24,167 bases of DNA from JAMCZU01 sp964479405 (GTDB lineage: Bacteria; Patescibacteriota; UBA1384; UBA12157; JAENIV01). The stretch covers positions 1 through 24,167 of the forward strand of contig CAYZMA010000013.1 in NCBI GenBank assembly GCA_964479405.1, written 5' to 3'. Below, in pieces: positions 8,552 through 15,601 of this stretch. How positions within the stretch are numbered: position 1 is the first letter of the stretch; the number at the start of each line of letters is the position of its first letter. The position numbers were made by a program, and so were the translations under genes. The notes under the pieces are model-generated. The model did not search any database and was not told where the DNA came from. It saw only the letters and a program-made list of their open reading frames with translations.

Positions 8552-8557
8552 TAAAAT
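8552..8557 (+). promoter_or_regulatory. cca -10 box, leaderless geometry
   Basis: TAAAAT followed by 6 bases and the cca ATG, with no Shine-Dalgarno sequence and no convincing -35 box. The spacing is the same as at murJ, the PEBP gene and the SufU-like gene. Confidence 0.4.
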
Positions 8558-8563
8558 AAGTCT

Positions 8564-9955
8564 ATGGCTGTAGAAATAATAGATTTTAAAATTAAAAAAA
8601 TTACACCTTTGGAAGAGGCGGCTTTTTCTGTTGTTAAAATTTTGCAAGAAAATGGTTTTAAAGCCTATATTGCCGGGGGAGCGGTTAGGGATTTTTATTT
8701 AGAAAAAGAAATTCACGATATTGATATCGCCACTTCTGCCAAACCGGAAGAAGTCAAAAAAATCTTTTTGCAAAGTTTTGATAGAGGTAAAGCTTTTGGC
8801 GTGGTAGCTGTTAAAAACAATGACTTTGAATTTGAGGTGGCTACTTTTAGAAATGATATTGGTATTGCTGATCATCGTCGGCCAAAAAAAGTAGAATTTA
8901 CCACTGCCGAGCAAGATGCTAAGAGGCGTGATTTTACTGTTAACGCTTTGTTTTTTGATCCAGAAAAATCAGAAATAATTGACTATGTAAATGGGATCGC
9001 TGATTTAAAAAATAAAATTATTAGATTTGTGGGGATTCCAGAAGAAAGAATTGAAGAAGATTATCTTAGAATGCTTCGGGCAGTTCGTTTTACTTCTCGT
9101 CTTGGTTTTAAATTAGACAAAAATTCAGAAAAAGCAATTAAAGAAAATGCTCATAAAATTACAGACATTTCTGCTGAAAGAATTCGCGAAGAATTAACCA
9201 CAATCATTACCGGTCAAAATAGAAAAGAAGCCTTAGTTTGTTTGGAGTCTTTAGGTTTGCTAAAAATTATCTTGCCCGAATTAATTATTTTAAAGGGTGT
9301 TACTCAACCACCGGAATTTCATAGCGAAGGCGATGTTTGGACGCATACTTTATTGGCAATGGAATCGTTAGATAATCCCTCGGCAGAACTTGCTTGGACG
9401 GTTTTATTTCACGATATTGCCAAACCGCAAACGCAAGGTTTTCGCGATCATCCCAAAAGTAAAATTACTTTTTTTGAGCACGACACTCAAAGCGCCCAAA
9501 TGGCGGGAAGAATTTTAGACCGTTTAAAGTTTTCAAACGCCTTTATTGAAAGCTGTATTTGGGCTATTTCTCAACATATGCGAATTGTTAATGCCTTTCG
9601 GGGGATGTCGGAGCGAAAGCAAAAAAAACTTTTTACCCATCCACACATCCAATTGTTATTAGATTTAACCAAAGCCGATCTTGGTGCTTCCATTCGTCCC
9701 AATGGCAAGCCGGAAACAGAAATGTATTTTGAAGCATTAAAAAAGAAAGATCAATTTGAAAAGCAGGCAAGTCAAGAAGAAAAACAACAATTGAAAAAAT
9801 TTACGCTTATCACTGGCAATGATATCATGGAAAAATTAAAAATACCGGCTAGTCCAAAAGTCGGAGAAATAAAGAAAAAAATTGAAGAAGCGTTTTTGGA
9901 AGAGAAAATTACCACTCGCGAAGAAGCGTTGGAAATGATTAGGGATTTAAAATGA
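8564..9955 (+). CDS. cca: CCA tRNA nucleotidyltransferase with HD domain
   Basis: 463 residues. It adds or repairs the 3' CCA of tRNAs, which fits the tRNA in this window lacking an encoded CCA. Class II nucleotidyltransferase head: AGGAVRD (about 37-43), metal-binding DIDIATSA (about 53-60), RRDFTVNAL (about 124-132), then the EEDYLRMLRAVRFTSRLGF RNA-binding segment. An HD phosphohydrolase domain follows (VWTHTLLAME and LFHDIAKP, about 262-290, with QHMRI later). The start is supported by a -10 box 6 bases upstream. The stop overlaps lepA by ATGA (9952-9955), so the two are translationally coupled. Confidence 0.95.
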   Translation: MAVEIIDFKIKKITPLEEAAFSVVKILQENGFKAYIAGGAVRDFYLEKEIHDIDIATSAKPEEVKKIFLQSFDRGKAFGVVAVKNNDFEFEVATFRNDIGIADHRRPKKVEFTTAEQDAKRRDFTVNALFFDPEKSEIIDYVNGIADLKNKIIRFVGIPEERIEEDYLRMLRAVRFTSRLGFKLDKNSEKAIKENAHKITDISAERIREELTTIITGQNRKEALVCLESLGLLKIILPELIILKGVTQPPEFHSEGDVWTHTLLAMESLDNPSAELAWTVLFHDIAKPQTQGFRDHPKSKITFFEHDTQSAQMAGRILDRLKFSNAFIESCIWAISQHMRIVNAFRGMSERKQKKLFTHPHIQLLLDLTKADLGASIRPNGKPETEMYFEALKKKDQFEKQASQEEKQQLKKFTLITGNDIMEKLKIPASPKVGEIKKKIEEAFLEEKITTREEALEMIRDLK

Positions 9956-11736
9956 ATCTTGAAAATATCAGAAATTTTTGTATTATCGCCCATGTTGATC
10001 ATGGAAAATCAACTTTGGCAGATAGAATGTTGGAAGTAACTGGCACAATATCTAAAGAAAAAATAAAACCCCAAATGCTGGACACAATGGACATTGAGCG
10101 TGAGCGGGGAATAACCATCAAACTCCAGCCGGTGACAATGAATTACGAATACAATAGTAAAAATACTATAAATGAAAATTTAAAATTGAAAATTGAAAAT
10201 TCAAATTTAGAGTATACACTAAATTTGATAGATACTCCCGGTCATGTGGATTTTTCTTATGAAGTTTCAAGGTCTCTAAAAGCAGTTGAGGGAGCAATAC
10301 TTTTAGTTGATGCCACTAAAGGAATTCAAGCTCAGACTTTAGCTAACCTTCATTTGGCGCGAGAAAATAATTTAACTATTGTGCCGGTGATTAATAAAGT
10401 TGATCTTGAAAACATTGATGTTGAAAAAGTAGTGGGAGAAATAGCTGACCTTTTGGAAATTAATCCTGATGAAATTTTAAAAGTTTCTGCTAAAACGGGT
10501 GAGGGAGTGGAAAAAGTTTTGGAGGAAATTATTAAAAAAGTTCCTTCACCTTCTGGCAAAAGCGAAGGGAATTTTAAAGCATTAATTTTTGATTCAGTCT
10601 ACGATATTTATCGTGGGGTAGTGGCATATGTGAGAGTTTTTAATGGAGAGCTTTCTGTGGGCGCAAAAATTAAATTTTTAGCCACAAATAAAATTGAGGA
10701 AGTTCGTGAGGTGGGGGAATTTAAATTAAAATATGAGCCAATAAAAATACTCAAGGCGGGGGAGATCGGCTACATTACAACTGGCGCTAAGGACCTAAGT
10801 GAGATTCTAGTCGGCGATACCATTTCTTTGGACTCCCCCGATTTAGTCTCCCCTATTACTGGTTTTAAAAAACCGCAACCAATGGTTTTTGCCAGCATTT
10901 ATTCTAACGGCGATGACGCTAACCTTCTTAGAAAATCGCTTGAAAAACTTAAATTAAACGATTCCAGTTTGGTTTTTTCGCCGGAAAATTCTTTAAGTTT
11001 TGGCTATGGTTTTCGTTGTGGTTTTTTGGGACTTCTACATTTGGAAATTACTAAAGTTCGTTTAGAGCGGGAATATAATTTAGATTTAATTGTGACCCAA
11101 CCCCAAGTTTATTACCAAAAAAATCTGACAGAGGGCAAAGAAGAATACAAAGAACCATGGGTTAATTTGGAAATTATTACTCCCAAGCAGTATCTTGGGC
11201 CGATTATGGAACTTGCTCAAAATAAAAGAGGTGTTTATAAAGATACAAAATTTATTTTAGAAAAAGCAATTTTGTTTTACGAAATTCCCTTGTCGGAAAT
11301 AATTATTGATTTTTATGATAAGTTAAAATCTGTTTCTTCAGGATATGCGTCGCAAAATTATGTAATAATTGATTGGCGACCGGGCGATTTGGTTAAACTT
11401 GATATTATGGTTGCGGGTGAAAAGATTGAAGAATTCTCCCGCATTGTCCCCTGCTCGCACATGCAAGGTGAAGCTCAAAAAATAGCTTTAAAATTGAAAG
11501 ATCTTATTCCGCGACAAATGTTTGAAATAGCGATTCAAGTTGCTACCGGAGGCAAAATTATTGCTCGTGAAAATATTTCGGCGATGAAAAAAGATGTTAC
11601 GGCTAAACTTTACGGTGGTGATGTTACTAGAAAAAATAAACTTCTAAAAAAGCAAGCCAAAGGTAAAAAAAGAATGAAAACATTTGGTCGGGTAGAAATT
11701 CCGAGTGATGTTTTTATTGACCTCCTAAAGTCCTAA
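9952..11736 (+). CDS. lepA: Elongation factor 4 (LepA) GTPase
   Basis: 594 residues, normal LepA length. It is a ribosome-bound GTPase that remodels stalled elongating ribosomes. G1 AHVDHGKST (about 13-21), switch I MDIERERGITIK, G3 DTPGH (about 99-103), G4 NKVD, then domains II, III, V and the LepA C-terminal domain (GGKIIARENISAMKKDVTAKLYGGDVTRKNKLL) are all present. One oddity: between VTMNYE and YTLNLIDTPG there are about 15 extra residues encoded by an AT-rich tandem-repeat-like stretch (10174-10208). It starts inside the cca stop codon. Confidence 0.96.
   Translation: MNLENIRNFCIIAHVDHGKSTLADRMLEVTGTISKEKIKPQMLDTMDIERERGITIKLQPVTMNYEYNSKNTINENLKLKIENSNLEYTLNLIDTPGHVDFSYEVSRSLKAVEGAILLVDATKGIQAQTLANLHLARENNLTIVPVINKVDLENIDVEKVVGEIADLLEINPDEILKVSAKTGEGVEKVLEEIIKKVPSPSGKSEGNFKALIFDSVYDIYRGVVAYVRVFNGELSVGAKIKFLATNKIEEVREVGEFKLKYEPIKILKAGEIGYITTGAKDLSEILVGDTISLDSPDLVSPITGFKKPQPMVFASIYSNGDDANLLRKSLEKLKLNDSSLVFSPENSLSFGYGFRCGFLGLLHLEITKVRLEREYNLDLIVTQPQVYYQKNLTEGKEEYKEPWVNLEIITPKQYLGPIMELAQNKRGVYKDTKFILEKAILFYEIPLSEIIIDFYDKLKSVSSGYASQNYVIIDWRPGDLVKLDIMVAGEKIEEFSRIVPCSHMQGEAQKIALKLKDLIPRQMFEIAIQVATGGKIIARENISAMKKDVTAKLYGGDVTRKNKLLKKQAKGKKRMKTFGRVEIPSDVFIDLLKS
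10174..10208 (+). repeat. AT-rich repeat insertion inside the lepA G domain
   Basis: Repeated AAAATTG/AAAATTC units run in frame and encode ENLKLKIENSNL between switch I and the DTPGH motif, where LepA proteins normally have only a short turn. It looks like a short dispersed AT-rich repeat that inserted in frame at a surface loop. That origin is an inference. Confidence 0.5.
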
Positions 11737-11751
11737 TATCTTTTATGGTCT

Positions 11752-12288
11752 TTAATTTGTTGATTTAAGTTTTATTCCAAAGAAAATGAGAGACAAGCCA
11801 ATAATTAAGGCATAAATACCAATTAGCCAAATGGTGGCAGTAATCGTAAAGAGTGGATTAAGAAGAATTACAATTCCTAAAATAACTGACAAAACACCGG
11901 TTATACCAATAAAAATTTTACCCGGAGCGGCCCAAGTGGCGCTCAAGCTAGCTAAGAATTCAAAAATACCAGTGATAATGGCCCAGAAAGCGACAATGTA
12001 AATTAGGATAGTCAAGGTTAGCACTGGCCAAGCAAAGACAAAAATACCGGCAGCCAATGAAACAATGCCTTCCAGTAAAAGTATCCACCAGTTCTTGTGA
12101 TCACCAGCGGCCATCAGTGAAGCAATGACGGTAAACAGTCCGTCCAAGAGTAAATAGATTCCTAGGAAAATCAAGAGAAGATTTAGGGTAAAACTGGTTG
12201 CTAAAAATGCTAACAAGGCAAAAAGAATCGCTACTATTCCTCTAAGTAGAAACGCCCACCAGTGTTTAGCCAATTTTCTCTCGTTCAT
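11752..12288 (-). CDS. HdeD/DUF308-type membrane protein
   Basis: 178 residues starting at the ATG at 12288, which has a strong AAAGGAGG just upstream (12292-12299). Six hydrophobic segments occur in two similar halves, with the WWAFLLRGIVAILFALLAFL start and repeated G-I-x-L-L-x-D/G-G-x-x-x-x-x patterns of the HdeD/DUF308 family. Members are integral membrane proteins sometimes linked to acid stress; the function in this organism is unknown. It converges with lepA, with 15 bases between the genes. A TGATACAAT extended -10 lies at 12306-12314 on the minus strand. Confidence 0.82.
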   Translation of the reverse strand: MNERKLAKHWWAFLLRGIVAILFALLAFLATSFTLNLLLIFLGIYLLLDGLFTVIASLMAAGDHKNWWILLLEGIVSLAAGIFVFAWPVLTLTILIYIVAFWAIITGIFEFLASLSATWAAPGKIFIGITGVLSVILGIVILLNPLFTITATIWLIGIYALIIGLSLIFFGIKLKSTN

Positions 12289-12384
12289 AAAACCTCCTTT
12301 ATTTAATTGTATCAAAAAATAATATTTTTACCACAAATTTAGTTTGTTATTTCAAATATTTTCATTAAATTTATTATATCAAGA

Positions 12385-12414
12385 TTGCCAAGCTGACACC
12401 AATTAAAGTAAAAT
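12385..12414 (+). promoter_or_regulatory. Probable promoter of the PEBP gene, leaderless geometry
   Basis: TTGCCA (12385-12390), 18 bases, TAAAAT (12409-12414), 6 bases, ATG. A second -10-like TATAAT overlaps at 12414-12419. No Shine-Dalgarno sequence is present. Confidence 0.5.
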
Positions 12415-12420
12415 ATAATT

Positions 12421-12867
12421 ATGAAAATAATTAGTTCTGTTTTTGAAAATAAAGGATTTATTCCCTCAAAATATACTTGCGATGGTCAAAATATTAATCC
12501 GCCATTTTTAATATCAGATGTGCCAAAAAAAACTCAAAGTTTGGTTCTAATTATGGATGATCCTGATGCTCCAATAGGAATTTGGGTGCATTGGGTGTTG
12601 TTTAACATTGATCCTAAAATAACTAAAATTACCGAAAATAGTGTTCCGCTGGGCGCTATTCAAGCTAAAACCAATCGGGAAAATAATTATGGTGGTCCAT
12701 GTCCACCTTCTGGCACTCATCGTTATTTTTTTAAACTATACGCTTTGGATATTAAACTTAATTTAACCGCTGAAGCTGGTAAATCGCAAATTGAATTTGC
12801 AATGAAAAACCATATTTTAGATCAAACCGAAATTATCGGTCTCTATCGGCGACCCCCGAAACTATAG
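12421..12867 (+). CDS. YbhB/YbcL-type PEBP (Raf kinase inhibitor-like) protein
   Basis: 148 residues, the usual size for bacterial phosphatidylethanolamine-binding-protein homologues. Hallmarks are CDGQNINPPF near residue 20, the DDPDAP motif (about 46-51), HWVLFNI, and GPCPPSGTHRYFFKLYALD (about 97-115). These form the anion-binding pocket. No signal peptide, so cytosolic. The biochemical role in bacteria is not settled. It is monocistronic, with its own promoter and a terminator downstream. Confidence 0.9.
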   Translation: MKIISSVFENKGFIPSKYTCDGQNINPPFLISDVPKKTQSLVLIMDDPDAPIGIWVHWVLFNIDPKITKITENSVPLGAIQAKTNRENNYGGPCPPSGTHRYFFKLYALDIKLNLTAEAGKSQIEFAMKNHILDQTEIIGLYRRPPKL

Positions 12868-12922
12868 CTCTATAGGGGACGGTTCTCTCTTACTCTGACG
12901 ATTTGCTATTTTTTACTAAAAA

Positions 12923-12947
12923 ACACCAGAAAAACTGGTGTATTTTT
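12923..12947 (+). terminator. Intrinsic terminator after the PEBP gene
   Basis: Perfect 7-base stem ACACCAG / CTGGTGT with an AAAAA loop, followed by ATTTTTT. A-run upstream (TAAAAAAC) means it could also act in the other direction for the NUDIX gene. Confidence 0.8.
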
Positions 12948-12958
12948 TGGAGGGCCAG

Positions 12959-13042
12959 GTGAGTCACTATTTAAAAATGTTAAGAGATGACCAGTATTGG
13001 AAGATGATGAAACCAAAAGATATCTTTTACTTAGAAAAATAG
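12959..13042 (+). pseudogene. 27-codon ORF, probable coding relic
   Basis: GTG start with GGAGGG 4 bases upstream, encoding 27 residues with aromatic and charged content (includes KMLRDDQYWKMMKPKD), stopping inside the 3' end of the antisense NUDIX gene. The frame is open upstream into the terminator. I do not recognise the family. The residue mix looks like genuine protein rather than random AT-rich sequence, so a gene remnant is possible. Confidence 0.3.
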
Positions 13043-13440
13043 TATTTGCCAGTTTTGTAGGCAATTACAGCTCTTTTTGACATTTCAAACATGGGTTTAG
13101 GTAATTTTTTTATTGGATACCAATTCCAGCCTTCAATTCTATCTGGTTCTAACACTTCAGGTTTTCCGCTTAAATGTTTCGTTAATATTTGGATGTCAAT
13201 GTAATGTTTATCATATTTGATAATATTACTCATGCATAAAAATTTTAATGCTTTGACTTTCATCCCTGTTTCTTCTTTAACTTCTCTTTCAACGCATTCT
13301 TTGATTCTCTCGCCAAATTCAAGATGACCACCAGTCCAAGCATACTCTCCAGCGCCATGGGACCCTTTCCTCTTACCAAGCAAAACTTTGCCATCTTTTA
13401 GAATCATACAGCCAACACCTACTTTTACTATATTTCTCAT
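13027..13440 (-). CDS. NUDIX hydrolase
   Basis: 137 residues with a complete NUDIX box: GGHLEFGERIKECVE followed by REVKEETG (G-x5-E-x7-R-E-x-x-E-E-x-G), at about residues 37-60. MILKDGKVLLGKRKGSHGAGEYAWTGG before it is typical of nucleotide-sanitising members (MutT/ADP-ribose type). It hydrolyses a nucleoside diphosphate linked to another group; the substrate cannot be told. A TAAAAT lies 4 bases upstream of the ATG and a TATAAT 17 bases upstream, with no SD. The 3' end overlaps a small plus-strand ORF relic. Confidence 0.9.
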   Translation of the reverse strand: MRNIVKVGVGCMILKDGKVLLGKRKGSHGAGEYAWTGGHLEFGERIKECVEREVKEETGMKVKALKFLCMSNIIKYDKHYIDIQILTKHLSGKPEVLEPDRIEGWNWYPIKKLPKPMFEMSKRAVIAYKTGKYYFSK

Positions 13441-13488
13441 TAGTATTTTACCATATAATTATATCTTAAATCTGTTAAAATGTGGCAT

Positions 13489-13560
13489 AGGGCCAGGCGG
13501 GGATCGAACCCGCGACGCTCACCTTAAAAGGGTGACGCTCTACCACTGAGCTACTGGCCC
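13489..13560 (-). tRNA. tRNA-Lys (UUU)
   Basis: 72 bases without CCA. Acceptor GGGCCAG/CTGGCCC, D arm GCTC...GAGC, anticodon arm TCACC-CTTTTAA-GGTGA (anticodon TTT), T arm GCGGG-TTCGATC-CCCGC, all stems perfect. The base in the discriminator position would be U, unusual for Lys, and no CCA is encoded. Its 5' 10 bases overlap the end of the GIY-YIG gene upstream. What looks like the original tRNA promoter is about 400 bases upstream, beyond that gene. Confidence 0.95.
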
Positions 13561-13561
13561 A
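13540..13561 (-). repeat. 22-base direct repeat, copy inside tRNA-Lys
   Basis: tRNA-Lys bases 1-21 plus one 5' flanking base. The same 22 bases occur upstream of the GIY-YIG gene, split into 13830-13838 and 13932-13944. The two copies bracket 268 bases (13562-13829) that are almost exactly the GIY-YIG gene. Confidence 0.75.
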
Positions 13562-13820
13562 TAATTTTTAAATATCCGTCACTGATTATTTTCTCAATAA
13601 AATCTTTTCTTTTCCAACTTTTAATTTTTAATTCCGCTTTATGGGCTATATCAATACTATCAAATTCTTGTTTAAAAACTAATTTATATGGTCTTTTGTA
13701 TCTGGTTGCTTTAACTTGTCCACTATTATGTTGTTTGAGTCTTTTATCAACATTTTTACTACAACCAATATAATATGACCCGTTCTTTTGGCTTTCTAAT
13801 ATATATAAATAACCCTTCAT
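13551..13820 (-). CDS. Small GIY-YIG nuclease-domain protein
   Basis: 89 residues: YLYILESQKNGSYYIGCSKNVDKRLKQHNSG is the GIY-YIG core (YIL at 5-7, YIG at 17-19, conserved R at about 27), followed by ATRYKRPYKLVF and the AELKIKSWKRKDFIEKII helix. This is the UvrC-N-like stand-alone family (YhbQ/UPF0213 type). Its last codons (ATG GGC CAG TAG) are made from the first 10 bases of the tRNA-Lys gene, and a split copy of the tRNA 5' end lies just upstream of its start. This suggests a mobile or target-associated gene. No SD; TAATAT sits 3 bases before the ATG. Confidence 0.85.
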   Translation of the reverse strand: MKGYLYILESQKNGSYYIGCSKNVDKRLKQHNSGQVKATRYKRPYKLVFKQEFDSIDIAHKAELKIKSWKRKDFIEKIISDGYLKIMGQ

Positions 13821-13829
13821 GCTATATTA

Positions 13830-13944
13830 CTACCACTGCTCCGACGCTTTCCGACGCTGCGGTCGGAATCCCGACATAAAGTCGTCGGGAACGGTCGGAG
13901 CTCCGACATCCGTGACAACGGATCGTCGGAGAGCTACTGGCCCA
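13830..13944 (-). repeat. Split copy of the tRNA-Lys 5' end
   Basis: 9 bases (13830-13838) and 13 bases (13932-13944) together match the 22 bases at 13540-13561. They are interrupted exactly once, by the 93-base element at 13839-13931. The outer part (GGGCCAGTAGCT on the minus strand) sits 11 bases downstream of a good promoter. Confidence 0.75.
13839..13931. mobile_element. 93-bp GC-rich inverted-repeat element (MITE/REP-like)
   Basis: Perfect 8-base terminal inverted repeats CTCCGACG / CGTCGGAG. The interior is built from repeated TCCGAC/GTCGGA units that can fold (for example GGTCGGAATCCCGAC and GTCGTCGGGA). Much more GC-rich than its surroundings. It interrupts the duplicated tRNA 5' end precisely; at most a 1-base target duplication is possible. 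No coding capacity. Confidence 0.7.
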
Positions 13945-13954
13945 CATCAAATTT

Positions 13955-13983
13955 ATTTTACCTTAAATTATTAAAAAATTCAA
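13955..13983 (-). promoter_or_regulatory. Original tRNA-Lys promoter
   Basis: On the minus strand TTGAAT (13983-13978), 17 bases, TAAAAT (13960-13955), then 11 bases to the first G of the displaced tRNA 5' copy (13943). Transcripts from here would run through the 93-bp element and the GIY-YIG gene into the intact tRNA. Confidence 0.6.
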
Positions 13984-14012
13984 GAAGACAGATTAACGGA
14001 CTACTTAGATTC

Positions 14013-14041
14013 TTGACAATTTTTCGTGAAAAGTGTATAAA
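14013..14041 (+). promoter_or_regulatory. Strong sigma70-type promoter
   Basis: Consensus TTGACA (14013-14018), 17 bases, TATAAA (14036-14041). It directs transcription into the gap-truncated gene at 14080. Confidence 0.75.
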
Positions 14042-14079
14042 TAGGGCGACAATTGTTCTTTGACAATGGAGGTAGATCG

Positions 14080-14106
14080 ATGTTGGCAGTAAAAGTTGTT
14101 TTTATT
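14080..14106 (+). CDS. Start of a gene lost in the assembly gap
   Basis: ATG with GGAGGT six bases upstream and a consensus promoter 39 bases before it; nine codons (MLAVKVVFI) are readable before the N run. If the join has zero real length the frame closes three codons later (KIQ stop), giving a 12-residue peptide. Otherwise most of a real gene is missing here. Product unknown. Confidence 0.5.
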
Positions 14107-14116
14107 NNNNNNNNNN
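14107..14116. other. Assembly gap (10 N)
   Basis: Fixed-length run of N; true length unknown. Confidence 0.99.
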
Positions 14117-14168
14117 AAAATTCAATAGGAACTAGATTTGTGATACAATATATTTGAAAGGAGAAAAA

Positions 14169-14438
14169 ATGCCTTGTTTATTTGCCATCATTGGCGCTTT
14201 TGCCCCGCGTTTAGCGCTAATCTTACTTTGGATTTTTACCCCGTTGGTGAACAGAGTCTTTAGCGGTGTGGTTTTACCAATTTTAGGACTAATCTTTTTG
14301 CCGTTTACGACTTTGTTCTATGTTCTAGTTATTACTTCTCTTAGTCAAAACAATCTCTGGGGTTGGCTTTTAATTTTGATTGGTTTTCTGCTTGATTTAA
14401 GGGCTTATTCAGATGTTAACTCCAGCCGACAAAGATAA
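14169..14438 (+). CDS. Small hydrophobic membrane protein
   Basis: 89 residues from the ATG at 14169; GAAAGGAG just upstream sets this start over an upstream in-frame TTG at 14154. Starts MPCLFAIIGAFAPRLALILLWIF and has about three hydrophobic segments, ending in a basic tail. This pattern (P-R-L-A-L-x-L-L-W-x-F, then a second hydrophobic hairpin) recurs in uncharacterised small membrane proteins of several bacterial phyla; function unknown. An extended -10 TGATACAAT lies at 14141-14149. Confidence 0.75.
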   Translation: MPCLFAIIGAFAPRLALILLWIFTPLVNRVFSGVVLPILGLIFLPFTTLFYVLVITSLSQNNLWGWLLILIGFLLDLRAYSDVNSSRQR

Positions 14439-14480
14439 GATTACTATAATAGAGAAAAAAATAAATAAGAAAGGAGATCA

Positions 14481-14837
14481 ATGGATGTCAAAAAAACATT
14501 GCTGGATATTGTGTCCGGCACAGGGGAAGCTGGTAAAACTGTCGTTTCGGCCAGTCACGACATTATCAAGGAAGGCATGGCGACGGTTGGTGATTTAATT
14601 CACGCGTCTTTTGAAATTGCCAAAGAGACTGGCAAAGACACAACTGAATTAGTCAGAGATGTGGTTGTTGGCGCGATTAGCGCGACATTGGTAACAACCG
14701 GCGCGGCCGAAGGCGGCGTCGCTAATGTGGTGGTTGAAGCTGAAAAAGCGGCTGGCGATATTACCGAAGAAGGTGGCGAATCAGTCCGAAAAGGCATTGA
14801 CGAAGCAAAGAAAATTATTCAAGAACCATTTAAATAA
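14481..14837 (+). CDS. Uncharacterised Ala/Gly/Val-rich helical protein
   Basis: 118 residues, ATG 14481 with AAAGGAGAT in good position. There is no membrane segment of full length and no signal peptide. The sequence alternates small residues with acidic and basic ones (DIIKEGMATVGDLIHASFEIAKETGKD, VEAEKAAGDITEEGGESVRKGIDEAKK), suggesting amphipathic helices like phasin- or apolipoprotein-like repeats. It is 42 bases downstream of the small membrane protein and probably co-transcribed. Function unknown. Confidence 0.7.
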   Translation: MDVKKTLLDIVSGTGEAGKTVVSASHDIIKEGMATVGDLIHASFEIAKETGKDTTELVRDVVVGAISATLVTTGAAEGGVANVVVEAEKAAGDITEEGGESVRKGIDEAKKIIQEPFK

Positions 14838-14875
14838 TTGCGCTTTATAATTTAATCTGATACATTTATTTTCCT

Positions 14876-15601
14876 ATGAATATTTTTAGGCATTATTTTA
14901 ATTTAGCAAAATTTGCCCAGCGGGGTGAAGAAGGTTTTTACAATGCTCGTGAGTACTTGGCAGTTGATTTAATTTCTGAACTGGAAGAATTTGTTGATTT
15001 AAAAGGCAAAAAAGTTTTGGATGTCGGTGGCGAAAGAGGCGAATTTGCTAAAATTTTGGCCGAAAAAAGAAAATGCCAAGCTGTTAATTTAGAGCCAAAA
15101 AAATCAGCTCTAGGGGAATTTGTTTGGAAAACGGTAATTGGCAGTGCCGACAAATTGCCATTTAAAAATGAGTCTTTTGATATTGTCTTGCTTCGCGGGG
15201 TGATTCAACATATTCCGACCGATAAAAAATTAAAATCTCTGCAAGAAATTTATCGGGTTTTAAAAAAGGGTGGTATTGCTTACGTTATGATTCCGCCGTG
15301 GTATAATCCTTTGTCAGGTCAAAATATTAAACCTTTTCAATATTTTCCGTATAAAATGGCAAGACACTTCAGGAATTCGGTTTTTAATTCCGGTATCACT
15401 GCCAATTATGTCAATGCTTTAGGTATTTGGCCAATGACTTTTGTCAGAACTCAAAAACTTATTCTTCAGGCAAATTTTAAAATTTTAAAAACAACCGATA
15501 TTTTATTTAAAATCCATTTTATTACAAAAATTCCCTTTTTAAGGGAGTTTTTACTGCCATCAGTAGGATTTATTTTAGCCAAAAACATAAAACTTAGGTA
15601 A
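14876..15601 (+). CDS. Class I SAM-dependent methyltransferase
   Basis: 241 residues. Motif I VLDVGGERGEFA (about 46-57), acidic residue in NLEPKKS, PFKNESFDIVLLRGVIQHI (post-motif II, about 97-117) and LKKGGIAYVMIPP are those of Methyltransf_11-type enzymes. The C-terminal third (PYKMARHFRNSVFNSGITANYVNALGIWP) would confer the substrate choice; I cannot name the substrate. No SD before the ATG; TATAAT at 14846-14851 and a TGATACATT 9 bases before the start are the nearest promoter-like boxes. Confidence 0.88.
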   Translation: MNIFRHYFNLAKFAQRGEEGFYNAREYLAVDLISELEEFVDLKGKKVLDVGGERGEFAKILAEKRKCQAVNLEPKKSALGEFVWKTVIGSADKLPFKNESFDIVLLRGVIQHIPTDKKLKSLQEIYRVLKKGGIAYVMIPPWYNPLSGQNIKPFQYFPYKMARHFRNSVFNSGITANYVNALGIWPMTFVRTQKLILQANFKILKTTDILFKIHFITKIPFLREFLLPSVGFILAKNIKLR

